NCBI GenBank assembly: GCA_039975855.1
Contig: JBDWGH010000004.1
Location: forward strand, 372,001-436,000
Reading direction: 5' to 3'
DNA from: Litorimonas sp039975855
GTDB taxonomy: Bacteria; Pseudomonadota; Alphaproteobacteria; Caulobacterales; Maricaulaceae
Length of the DNA: 64,000 nt
A program made the translations under genes and the position numbers. The notes under the pieces were generated by a model. The model did not search any database. It was given only the letters and a program-made list of their open reading frames with translations, and had not been told where the DNA came from. Each line of letters opens with the position of its first letter. The first letter of the stretch is position 1. Positions 34,075 through 45,100 of this stretch are shown in pieces.

Positions 34075-34710
34075 ATGGCAACTGATCCCAAAGCCTTTTT
34101 AAGTGAAATTTTTGCGATGCCTTTTGACAACTTTATCTCATCTGTAGGGGAAGGCGTCACTGAGGCTCAAGCGGCACTTGATGAGGGGTCGCTTCAGGCA
34201 ACAATGGACTTGTACGAAAATACAGATTCCGAGGGCGACATGCTCGAACTCATGCAAAGCATTGCTTATCAGCCCAATTTTTACGGTGTCCGAAATGTGA
34301 AAGGTAATGTGAAAATTGCCCTTTCTTTTGTTGGCGAAGAGAAATCTTCACAAAACAACCGGCAACTGGCGACTACGCGTCGGGGACCTAGGCTCTATGC
34401 CACCCCGGTCAATCCCACTATTCAAAATAAATACAATTACACCGGTTCGGCGGCAGCTGAAATGTCATTTGAAATTGTACCTCTGTCACCAGCTGAACAA
34501 ATACGAAGAATGCCGGACACTATAGGTAGTGATGCAATCATTGCTCAAAACCAGTTAACAAGGACCGGTTTGACGGTACAATTTTTAAATCTCGACGGAC
34601 AGATAGTGGACGACATAAACAGCATGGTAGTCTTCTCCCAAGACCCGCCTCCCTTAACGATTATGAGATTAGACAATCCGGTTGTCCTTACTTTGGAACC
34701 CAAAAATTAA
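34075..34710 (+). CDS. Hypothetical protein
   Basis: A 211-aa soluble protein with a good ribosome-binding site (AAAGGTAA) and no signal peptide. Not recognised. The N-terminal half is acidic and helical (FLSEIFAMPFDNFISSVGEG, then AALDEGSLQATMDLYENT); the second half is beta-rich and includes VKGNVKIALSFVGEE and AEMSFEIVPLSP. It converges on the type I secretion operon 46 nt away, and its promoter side faces the starch locus. It could belong to either or to neither. Confidence 0.55.
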   Translation: MATDPKAFLSEIFAMPFDNFISSVGEGVTEAQAALDEGSLQATMDLYENTDSEGDMLELMQSIAYQPNFYGVRNVKGNVKIALSFVGEEKSSQNNRQLATTRRGPRLYATPVNPTIQNKYNYTGSAAAEMSFEIVPLSPAEQIRRMPDTIGSDAIIAQNQLTRTGLTVQFLNLDGQIVDDINSMVVFSQDPPPLTIMRLDNPVVLTLEPKN

Positions 34711-34756
34711 CTGGAACGCAATTCAATTTTCAATGCAATTTACACTCTTGCATTTT

Positions 34757-36067
34757 TCATTCTCTCGCGCCTTTTCGCATAGTCGCGTTAACCGGCTCCA
34801 AGAGATATTCTAAAAAAGTTCTTTTTTCACCTGAGAAAATGAAGGCCTCGATTGGCATGCCAGGGCTCAGTGGGATATCCAGCTCCAACAATTTCTCTTC
34901 CCCAATCGTCACTTGTCCCTCATAGTATGAATACCGCCCGTCAGACGAAGTTTTTAGATCGGCACTAATATCCGAAATCACACCCTCCAATAGCGGGGAG
35001 TCCCAAGATTTTAGTCCAGACAATCGTGTTTCAACGGCCAGACCCTCATGTACTGAATCCCTGTCGGAGGGTTGAATTTCAATTGTGGCAATCAAATCCT
35101 GGTTGTCAGGAACAATTTCCATAATCGCCTCGCCCGGCCGAACTACGGCCCCCGCGTTGGAAAATATCAAGTTTAGAATTTCTCCGGATTGAGGCGCATA
35201 AACCACGGTACGATTTACAATATCTTGCGCTGAAATTAGGCGCTCTCTCGCACTCAAAATTTCAGACCTCGCCACAACAAGGTCAGCACTAATTTGTTGT
35301 TTGAACTCAGCTCGAGTTTGAATGATTTGCTGTGCGGTTTCATCCGCTTGTGAACGTGCGGTGTTTTGTTCCGACACGAGCCGCGCAATTTCGGAACTTA
35401 ACCGAGCTTCATCGCGTTCAAGACCTGACAAATCCAAGGCTCGAATAAGTCGTTGTTCCAGCAGCTTTTGACTACGTTTGATATCTACCACCACGAGATC
35501 TCTTGCTCGTGTTGTGCTCTCTATTTGGGCTTCGTGGTTTTCTGCACGTTGTAAAAACCCCCGCCGACGACTTTCCAGAACATCGATGTCTGCTTTAAAC
35601 TTTCCAGTTTGTTGGGAAAATAGTTCTCGTTGACGAGAACGCGTTGTGTTTAGGGTATCTTCCGAAACAATTGTTTGATCTAAAGACCTAAAAATTAGCG
35701 AAGCCTTGCCTTTCAAGAGCGCCTCTAATCGGTCAATACTGGCTTCCGTATTTGCAAGTTCTTTTGCTATCTGGTCACGTCCTGCGGCGACACTAACATC
35801 GGTCAATACCAAAAGGGGATCGCCCTCCTTCACAATATCCCCTTCTCGAATGAGAATTTCTTGAATTATTCCACCCTCTAAATGCTGGACCGTTTTGCGA
35901 TTATTCTCGACCGCAACCTTTCCCGTCACGACAACCCCTTCAGCGAGAGGCGCCAAGCTTGCCCAAACAAGGAAACCACCGAAGGCAATCGTGCATATCA
36001 GCGCTGCCAACCTAATGGTTTTACTAGCCCAGAGAACACTATAATTATTCTTCTGTGATAACATCAT
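34757..36067 (-). CDS. HlyD-family type I secretion adaptor
   Basis: A 436-aa membrane fusion protein of type I secretion systems. One membrane helix (about residues 16-40: LAALICTIAFGGFLVWASL), a lipoyl half (VAVENNRKTVQHLEGGIIQE), a long coiled-coil hairpin (about 90-270) and the C-terminal lipoyl/beta-barrel part (VYAPQSGEILNL, PSDRDSVHEGLAVETRLSG). It links the inner-membrane ABC transporter to the TolC pore. Overlaps the ABC gene by 4 nt; last gene of the tolC-ABC-hlyD operon. The export cargo is most likely the 2850-aa adhesin encoded upstream. Confidence 0.92.
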   Translation of the reverse strand: MMLSQKNNYSVLWASKTIRLAALICTIAFGGFLVWASLAPLAEGVVVTGKVAVENNRKTVQHLEGGIIQEILIREGDIVKEGDPLLVLTDVSVAAGRDQIAKELANTEASIDRLEALLKGKASLIFRSLDQTIVSEDTLNTTRSRQRELFSQQTGKFKADIDVLESRRRGFLQRAENHEAQIESTTRARDLVVVDIKRSQKLLEQRLIRALDLSGLERDEARLSSEIARLVSEQNTARSQADETAQQIIQTRAEFKQQISADLVVARSEILSARERLISAQDIVNRTVVYAPQSGEILNLIFSNAGAVVRPGEAIMEIVPDNQDLIATIEIQPSDRDSVHEGLAVETRLSGLKSWDSPLLEGVISDISADLKTSSDGRYSYYEGQVTIGEEKLLELDIPLSPGMPIEAFIFSGEKRTFLEYLLEPVNATMRKGARE

Positions 36068-37767
36068 GCGCTTGCCACACCAGAATTAGAAATTCTTTGC
36101 CGTGCGCGCGTCAAAGTTTCCAAGTATTCTCTTGTTGAAACCATTTTCAATGAATTTTCCTCAAGAAGAATTATGTTATCGGCCAGAGCTAAGAAACGAG
36201 TATCGTGCGTAGCAAAAATCACAACACTGCCTTGCTTTTTTACTTCTGACAGGCCGCTTTGAAAACTAGAGAAAGACGCATTGTCCAGATTCGCCCCTGG
36301 TTCATCAAAAACCAATAAGACAGGAGACATGTAAAACGCTCGCGCTAACCCTACACCTTTCTGCTGCCCTTGTGAAAGATGATGGCCGCCGAGACCAACT
36401 CGCGTATCATAACCTTCTGGAAAACGTAAAATCATATCATGAAAACCAGCCTGCTGCGCAGCGGCCATAATGTCTTCCGGCTTGGCCTCAGAAAATCGAC
36501 TGATGTTTTGAGCAATGGTACCTGGTAAAAGTTCAGCGTCTTGAGGCAAATACCCCAAATACTTCCCCCGATCATTCGCATCCCAACCATGCATGTCACG
36601 CCCGCCTAGTCGGACGCGACCCTCAAGAGGAGACCAAGCACCAACAAGAGTTTGAAGAAGTGACGTTTTTCCAGATCCACTAGGCCCCAAAATTGCAACA
36701 GATGAGCCAGGAGACAACGTCACGGAGAACTTTGGCAATAATGCCTCATCGGATCCAGCGCTTGCTACAACCAAATTCTCAATCGACAATTCAGATTTTG
36801 GTCGCGGCATAGGCGTCACATTTGAATTGTCCTCTTCATTTTGTGAAGCCGTCTCATTTAAACTTTCCCACGCTCTACGCGCACGAATGAGTTGTCGCCA
36901 CGCACCAAGCGCTTGATCAATTGGCGCCAGAGCTCGGCCCATCAATATTGAACCTGCAATGATAGCGCCTGCTGACATTTCTAATTGTAATACTAAATAG
37001 CCTCCAACCCCCAAAGCTGCCACTTGTAGCATCTGCCGCAAAGCTTTGGCTTGAGAGCTAAGAAAGGTGGAGCGACCTAGCCCGTCCAAGGTCATTTCGT
37101 TCGCGCGCTCTTTATAGGATATCCAGTCTTTCAGTAAGGGCGCCGTCATACCCAGACTAATGATTGCGGATCGCTTTCGGCTAATTTCATTCGCGAAACT
37201 GCTACTTAGGCTTTCCGCACGCATGGCCTCTTGAACTGATTTGCGCGTCGAAAATTCTGTAAAGATTGTGATAAGAATTAATACAAGGCCGCCTATTACA
37301 CCGATCCAACCAATGATTGGATGAACCAAAAACATCGCGAAAATAAATAATGGCGTGAAAGGTAAATCGAAGAACGGTAGCAATAAGCCATGTCGAAGAA
37401 AGTTCTCAACGGTCGACAAATCAGCAAGCTTAGACGGTAGCTTTTGAGCCTCTCTTGGTTTTCGAAAACTGGACGAGAAAAGAACAGGCCCGTACTCAGA
37501 CTGTATTTGCACTGACATCAATGCCAGGGTTTTTCGTCTGGCCGCTTCAGCGAAACCATAAACACTTAAAAGACCAATCGCAGCAATACTTACCATGACT
37601 AATGTTTCTATTGAGCCAGAAGACAAGACCCGATCATAAACCTGCAGCATATAAAGTGGCGAAACCAGCATGAGTAAGTTCACGACAAACGAGAACAACG
37701 CCGTGACAACGAGAAACGGTTTGAGCGCCGATTTAAAGGCTGCGACGTCTGTGTTGTTGGATGTCAA
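36064..37767 (-). CDS. Type I secretion ABC transporter (PrtD-like)
   Basis: A 567-aa half-transporter: five to six membrane helices in residues 15-285, then an ATPase domain with Walker A GPSGSGKTS (361-369), a modified signature LSQGQQKG, Walker B VLLVFDEPGANLD and the switch His in FATHDTRF. No N-terminal peptidase or CLD domain, as in the PrtD/HasD/LapB-lite group. It energises export of a substrate with a C-terminal signal. Starts and stops overlap both neighbours by 4 nt, so it is tightly co-expressed with them. Confidence 0.93.
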   Translation of the reverse strand: MTSNNTDVAAFKSALKPFLVVTALFSFVVNLLMLVSPLYMLQVYDRVLSSGSIETLVMVSIAAIGLLSVYGFAEAARRKTLALMSVQIQSEYGPVLFSSSFRKPREAQKLPSKLADLSTVENFLRHGLLLPFFDLPFTPLFIFAMFLVHPIIGWIGVIGGLVLILITIFTEFSTRKSVQEAMRAESLSSSFANEISRKRSAIISLGMTAPLLKDWISYKERANEMTLDGLGRSTFLSSQAKALRQMLQVAALGVGGYLVLQLEMSAGAIIAGSILMGRALAPIDQALGAWRQLIRARRAWESLNETASQNEEDNSNVTPMPRPKSELSIENLVVASAGSDEALLPKFSVTLSPGSSVAILGPSGSGKTSLLQTLVGAWSPLEGRVRLGGRDMHGWDANDRGKYLGYLPQDAELLPGTIAQNISRFSEAKPEDIMAAAQQAGFHDMILRFPEGYDTRVGLGGHHLSQGQQKGVGLARAFYMSPVLLVFDEPGANLDNASFSSFQSGLSEVKKQGSVVIFATHDTRFLALADNIILLEENSLKMVSTREYLETLTRARQRISNSGVASA

Positions 37768-39119
37768 TTCAGAGCCCCAGTTAAACTTTTCAGTGTAAGA
37801 GCTTGCCGAAAATAAGTGTAGCGCGTTCTGATTTCTGCAAGACGGGCTTCCTCCAATTGAAGACGAATATCGACGAGTTCGGGCAGCGTGCGGATATTAT
37901 TTTCATACCCTGTCGTCGCCGCGTCAAATTCTACAGTTCGGTACTCAATAACAGCTTGTCGACGTCCCAATTGAGCATTTAATAATAACGTCCGTTTGTG
38001 AATTGATTGAACTTGTTCTTCGAGGTTTTTCCGATCTTCGTCGGCTTCGTACCCTGCTCGGCGAGCCTGCGCTTGGGCTCTATCTGTGCGAGCGGAAAAC
38101 GATGATCCAGTGAGGAGCGGTACAGACGCATCGAATCCGATTCGTTCTCTAAATTCGAAAGTATCAAATCTTCGATCAGTCGTCAGAGATGTAATTCCAA
38201 CAACCTCTAACACAGGCAAGCGAGACCGCTTCTGCCGTTCAGCTTCTAAATCAAGTTTTTTCGCAAGGCTCGATAAGGCTTGTAGCTCGCCATTAGTAGA
38301 CAGGGCTTGCCTCAAATAATCTTGTGTCGTTTGTCCATCAGATAATACGTTGACATAGGCATCGAGGCGGGCCCCTTCGTGCTGGCAAGGGGGATAATCT
38401 GTTCGCGTCGCAATCTGTAACCGTGTGAGAGCCTGCTCTCGTTCAAACTCTAACTCGTAACGATCAGCATCTGCATCTGCGCTCTCTGCAGCGATTTCTG
38501 CCACCTCAGAACGTGTCGCGCCGCCCGTTTCCAAGGCTATCTCTAACGCGGATAATTCTTGAGCAAAATAATCGGCCCGATCTACAGTTGCGAGCAGTCT
38601 TTCAGTCGCGTCAAACCAATCAATATAAGACAGCCCGGCCTCTAACTGTGCCCTTGACCGAGCATCAAGAACCAGGCTCTCCTGTACTTGAATTTGCTCT
38701 TTTGCCGCCTCCTTCGCGAGTCGTGAATCGCCAAAGTCAAAAAGACGCTGAGAGGCGCGAAGGCCGACTTGGTTTTCAATCGCAGAATTAACGAGTCCTT
38801 CATCCCCAAATCCCGATTGTGTAAAGGCGGAGACTTGAGGACGGCGTAGAGACTTAGCTTCCGTTAGACCTGCATTGGCAGCATCTAAATCAGAAAGTGC
38901 AATTGCAACCGTCGGATTATTATCCGCCGCAAGACGAAGAGCCATATTAAAGCCTATACATTGGACAACAGCAGATGACGCTGCACTAGACTGCCCGAGG
39001 GTCTCGGCCGGGGGAAACTCAACCTCGTCCTGAGCACCGGCGAAAACCGGCGTCAACATAATTAGACAAAGGGCTAGCTTTGAGACATTTCTAAAATTCC
39101 GTAATGTCACCAAGCTCAA
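37764..39119 (-). CDS. TolC-family outer-membrane secretion channel
   Basis: A 451-aa protein with a Sec signal peptide (LALCLIMLTPVFAGAQ) and the duplicated helical-bundle pattern of TolC/AggA-type pores (ALRLAADNNPTVAIALSD in the first repeat, EARLAEIRTRYTYFRQAL at the end). It forms the exit duct of the type I system. First gene of the secretion operon, 46 nt after the giant adhesin gene on the same strand, consistent with a four-gene unit. Confidence 0.9.
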   Translation of the reverse strand: MSLVTLRNFRNVSKLALCLIMLTPVFAGAQDEVEFPPAETLGQSSAASSAVVQCIGFNMALRLAADNNPTVAIALSDLDAANAGLTEAKSLRRPQVSAFTQSGFGDEGLVNSAIENQVGLRASQRLFDFGDSRLAKEAAKEQIQVQESLVLDARSRAQLEAGLSYIDWFDATERLLATVDRADYFAQELSALEIALETGGATRSEVAEIAAESADADADRYELEFEREQALTRLQIATRTDYPPCQHEGARLDAYVNVLSDGQTTQDYLRQALSTNGELQALSSLAKKLDLEAERQKRSRLPVLEVVGITSLTTDRRFDTFEFRERIGFDASVPLLTGSSFSARTDRAQAQARRAGYEADEDRKNLEEQVQSIHKRTLLLNAQLGRRQAVIEYRTVEFDAATTGYENNIRTLPELVDIRLQLEEARLAEIRTRYTYFRQALTLKSLTGALN

Positions 39120-39165
39120 CCCAATTTTCCACCATCAGCTGAAATCAGCGAGACACTTATTTGTC

Positions 39166-42100
39166 TTAGCCATCCACCTCAGCGGCACTTTCTTGCAGCA
39201 TTAAGAGGTCAGCCGCAAATTGCATTTCCAGTGCAACTGCATCTGCTTGGGTAGATATAGTATCATCACCATCATCAGGATTGATTGAGAGTCTTGGCAT
39301 TAAGTTACTATTCTCAAGATCAGAGATAGAAAGACCGTCCGGCGAAGCCTCGTTCAAGTTGATTGAATCATCCGTATCGACCTCAAAACTCGCAAGAACA
39401 TTATCCTTAGGATCTGCTTCTCCAATGAAGTTAGTCAACCCATCAATCAGATCTGAGACACTCATCTCAGCTGGATTTTGAGCCGTCTCATCCGAAACCG
39501 TCTTCACAGTCTCCTCATCATCAACCTCAAGAGTTGGGGGCAGAATAGCCAACGGCCCCACTTCACCAATAAAATTGGTTAGCCCATCAATAAGGTCTGA
39601 AATGCTAACCTCAGCCGGATCCTGAGCCGTTTCGCTGGTTCCCGTTTTCACAGTTTCGTCAGAGTCATCTATAACTGTAACGGTTATGGTTTCTATTGTT
39701 TCGTTCACTCCATCAGAAGCAATAACATCTACGACATAAACATTATCACCATCTGAATCTGTTGGATTTTCAAAATCTAACAATGATGCAAGTTCGAGCG
39801 TCCCTTCCGTTATCCCAAAAAATTCTTCGTTAAAAACAAAAGCATCAGCATCGGCACCACCAAGCGTAATGGATACGAGTTGTCCCTCAAACAAATCTTC
39901 CGCAAATAAGTACAAAGAAAACTGACTGTTCTCCATTACATCAACTTCATTTGATCCAGAAATATTCAGCGTTGGCGGAACATCGACATCGACAATCTCG
40001 ACAGTGATAAGTTGCGACGTCACGTTGCCGGAACCGTCATCTGCAGAAACCTCGACTTCATAAAAATTGTCCCCAGAGAATGAAGGCGGTAGCGGCCCGA
40101 AGAAGGTCGGAACCGTCAGTTCACCCGTCGTGAAGTTTATTTGGAACTCGAATCGGTCGGCTCCCCCGGTTAACGAATATGTTGGCGACTCTCCATCTGC
40201 GTCGGTAGCGGAAACAAACAGAACGGAACCTTCACCTTGATCCACAGAGACGGTGTCCGGGCTCACAAATACAGGCGCGTTCGCACTTTCAAAGACATCT
40301 TGAGCGGTAATTGTAATTTGCTGAACCGTATCATTCACGCCGTCTGAAACAATCACATCCAAGACATAAACATTATCTCCATCCGCATCCATTGGATTCT
40401 CGAAATCCAGAACGGTATTTAGAATGAGGTCCGCGAATATCACACCCGCGTTTGAGGGATTAGCATCCAAGGAGAAAAGACTGGCATCGTCTCCACTTAT
40501 TATGATCGTTAAATTGTCACGGTCAAAATTGTCTCGCCCTTGAAGGATGGCAGAGAATGATGAATTTTCATCTACCGTCAAATCAAACGAGCCAGCATTG
40601 TTTATAATGGCAAAGTTCGGTGCAAAATTTATATCTTCCAAATTCACAGTGATTGTTTGAACTGTTTGGTTCCCAGAGCTGTCATCTGCTGTAACTTCGA
40701 CAACGTAAATGTTATCGGAAATTGGGCCGTTCTCTTCAAAATTTGCAGGTTGGCGAAATTCCAGATCGCCAGTTAAACTATCGATCCGGAAATCTGTTCT
40801 GTTTTCGCCCCCTGTTAAAGAGTAGGTTAGAATGTCCCCGTCAGCGTCAGTCGCGGAAACAGTTAGAACGGCTGTCTCACGCTCTAAAACAGTAACCGTA
40901 TCAGGTGTAGTAAACACGGGTGCATTAGGAGACTCAAAAATGTCTTCAACCGTGACCATAAAGGTTTCAGTTGTGAAGTTCACTCCATCTGAAGCAACAA
41001 TCTCAAATTCATAGACGTTGTCGGCATTGGAATCGGATGGGAGCTCAAAATCAGGCGAAGCTATAAAACTGACCTGTCCATCTGCGAAATTTCCGAATGA
41101 TTGAGACACTAACGTAAACGCCGAAGCATCAATACCTGAGAGCCTCAGTGTAACCATATCTTCGGGCTCGAAATTGTCGAAAGCGTCAACAAAAAATATT
41201 ATATCATCCGTTGATATATTCTCATCAACGGTCGCTTCAGTTCCCCGACTGGAGAAGATAGGAGCTACATTTGCATCTTGTACAGTAACCAAAAGCAACT
41301 GCACGGTGTTGTTTGCGCCGTCGGAAGCCGTTATCTCAACTTCATAAACATTGTCTCCATTGGCATCCCTTGGATCATTAAAGTTTGGCCCATCAAACCC
41401 AACGTTTCCGAAGGTAAGTAGGCCATCGTCATCCACACGTAAGCGATTTTGATCGGCGCCGCCTGTGACAGTGAAAGTCACCGTATCGCCATCTGCATCA
41501 TCTGCCGCCACCGTAAAGGGCGAAACTTGGCCTTCGTCGACAGTGATCATATCAGGCGTCGTGAATATTGGCGCGTTTGGACTCTCGTCCAAATCGATTA
41601 CAGTCACTGAAATCATCTCCGTCACGATGTTCACGCCATCTGACAGAATAATCTCTAGTTCATAAATATTGTTCGCATCAGCATCGAGTGGGTTTTCAAA
41701 ATCCAAAGGCGCGACGAGCTCCAAGTCGCCACTTGCAAATCCTATTCCTGAAAACAAATCAGAAAATTGGAAAAGAGCCCCATCAACACCACCAATGGTT
41801 AGCGTAACCTCCTGTTCATCAAATGCATCTCGACCACGGAAAACTCTAGAAAATTCATTATTTTCGTCGACTAAAATTTGTGCAGGAACAAAATCAAATT
41901 CTGGGGCAACATCAGTGTCTTGAATTTCAATGGTTATCGTTTGAGTTGTTGTATTTGAGGAGCCATCGTCTGCGGTGACCTCAACAGTATAAAAGTTATC
42001 ATTCGGATCAAATTGATCAAATATGATCTGCCTTCCAATGCTAAGTTCCCCGGTTTCAGAATTAATATCAAAGCGGAACCCATCCGGCCCACCTGTAATG

Positions 42101-45100
42101 GAGAAAGTTGGCGCTTCGCCATCAGCATCAGTCGCTGTTATAGTTAAGATCGGAGTTCCCGGTGATCCTTCATTCGCAATAATGGTCGATGGGGACGTGA
42201 ATACGGGCGCATTCGCACTTTCGAATACATCCAAAATGGTCGTCGTTATGGTTTCGATGACAGCATTAACGCCATCACTTACAACAACTTCGACTACATA
42301 AATATTATCACCGTTGGCATCCGCAGGTATCTCGAAATCTGGTGTTTCAGCGAACTCAAATCCCGCCGATGCAAAACCAAAATCTTCGAAAAGATTGGTT
42401 AGAACGAAAGCGGCAGCATCCTCCCCCTGAAGGGTTAATGTCAGGGCTTGGTTCTCGAAGTTATCGAAAGCTGTAATATTCCCAAAGAATGGGTTAACGC
42501 CTTCATTGAAGGAAAAATTCCCAGGAATATTTAATGTCGGAGCCACATCGACGTCGACAACCTCTATTTCCAGAATTTGGGTTGTCAGATTATTTGAACC
42601 ATCATCTGCGGTGACTTCAATCGAATAGAAATTATCGAAGAAATCTTCGGGTTGATTAAATCGTGGTCGACCACCGAAGCTAATATCTCCGGTTGTTGGA
42701 TTGATTAGGAAGTCAAAGAAATTCTCACCACCCGTAATCGAATATGTGGGCATTTCACCATCTGCGTCATCAGCGTTCACACTAATAACAAAACGCTCGC
42801 CTTCGTTGACTTGAACTGTTGAAGGTGTCGTGAAAACAGGTGCATTTGGACTCTCGAACACATCCAAAATTGTAAATTCAATCAGTTCTACAGTTTCATT
42901 TACGCCATCAGAAAACGTGACTTCGATTTCATAAACATTGTCGCCATTCGCATCGATTGGATTTTCGAAATCAAAGGCTTGAAGCGAGACAAAATCAAAG
43001 CCCTGTAAATTGTTGAAATCGAAAGTATTCTCCCGGAATACAAACAGATCAGCGTCGGCTCCACCGGTTATCGACCCTGTGATATCATCAAAGTCTAAAT
43101 CCTGTGCGAAAAAATTGCCAATCGAGCTAAAACGACCAAATGATATGATCCCATTTTCAGCAAATTCGGTTTGGAAACCAGTGACAAGCGTCGGCGCGAA
43201 ATTGATGTCATTGACGGTAACGGAGACCGTCTGGAATGTGGCATCAGACCCGTCAACAGCGACAACCGTTACTTCGTAAACGTTGTCAAAATCTGTATCC
43301 ATCGGCAATGCAAATGAGGGCGTTTCGTTAAAAGAAAGCTCTCCGGTAAAAAAATCAATAGAGAACAATGCGGAGTCATTCGCACCTATCTGGGAGAGAA
43401 AATATCCGACCTCTGCCCCATCCGGATCTACGGCTGTCAAAGCACCAACAAGGGTCCCTGAAAGCTCGTCAATTGTGAAATCAACTGGCCCGCTAAATAC
43501 CGGTTGCGCCCCACCCTCAACCAAACTCAGATTTAACGTCTGTGTCGTTACAAACTCACCGTCCGAGACAGAAACTTCAACATTATAAATCCCGTCGCCA
43601 TCTGCGTCGGTCGGCATATCAACGGCTGGCGTAGTCAAGAAGCTCAACACAGCCGCAAAACCGCTATCGCCGCCCGAAACCTCTAAATTAAACAGATCTG
43701 CGTCTACACCACCTGAAATTTCATAGGAGAGCGCATCATCGAAACCGAATCCACCATTCGACAATTGAAACAATGTAACCGGCGTACCGTCCGCGTCGGT
43801 AGCGCGAAGAACGTACGAGCCGCTGGAACTGATAAGTGTATCACTTGTGATAAACTCCGGCGCAAATTCATTCACATCCGTGACCGTGATGGCCACGTCT
43901 TGAACGGCAGATAGATCACCATTTACCGCTAGAATTTCGAGGTCAAATCCGAAGTCTTCAAGGTCTTCGGGGTCGTCAAGATCATTCAAAATCTCAGCGA
44001 ACCGGTCTTCGTTGAATATCGCTTCAAAATCCGGAGCGTCAATAAAGCTGACAAGTCCTGTCTCTTGGTTAATTTCAAACAGAGCCGCATCTTCACCGCC
44101 AAGTGTAAACACTGTACCTTCACCCAAAGAGGTGGCAACAAATGCCGCTATGGTATTTTCCTGCACGAGCGCAAGCGTCTCGCTATCTTCCCCAGCCGGA
44201 GAGAACCCGCCGAAAATGACAGTTGCCGCCGGAGCGCCCGGAACGAGACCAGCAGTGCTCAGAATAATGTCTGGAATACCATCATTGTTGACGTCACCGG
44301 CGAAAGAAACAATTCTGCCAACGCTATCGGCGTCGACTTGGCCTGTGATTTCAAAGCCTTCCAGAACAGACAAATCTGTTAGGTCGATAAAGCGCTGATT
44401 ATTGTCGATATCTAGTCCAACATTGGACCCACCATAAAGAACAAAGGCTGAGCCCGAATTTCCGTCACCATCTGAAGTGCTTCCGCCACCGAATACAACA
44501 TCGTCGAAACCATCATTGTTAAAGTCGCCAGCGCCGTCAAAACTGAGTCTGTTACGACCGCCTGATGACTCGACAATAGTTATACCCGTTTCAGCGGTGA
44601 GAGAGGATACGTCCAAAACAAGACCGCCAGCTCCATCATCTTCGCCAAATCCATCCTCTCCGCCGAAAACGATGTAAGTGACATCCGAATCCGCGGTAAA
44701 GAAGTTGGAGGACTGGATGAGTAAATCATCGAACCCATCCCCATTAAAGTCACCTATTGGCGCTACTCTGCCGCCATCGGAGAAAACAATTGGATCGGTC
44801 CCAATAATTCGCAATCCATCAGCGGCGCTCAGTGTTGAAAGATCCAAGGTGGACACATTAGAGCCATCCGCCTCTCCAGGTGTTGTTTCACTACCGAAAA
44901 CAATGAACCCTGCGCCTTGAACACTTTGACCAAAATCATTTTCAAATACGGGGGCACTCAGTGCGAAATCCGCAAGACCATCACCGTTAATATCGCCTGC
45001 TGAACTAACATCGAACCCAACGAAATCTGATGTCAATGGATCTGCGGTGACCTGGAATCCTTGTTCTTCGGTCAAAGACGCGACATTGACGATTTCGCGG

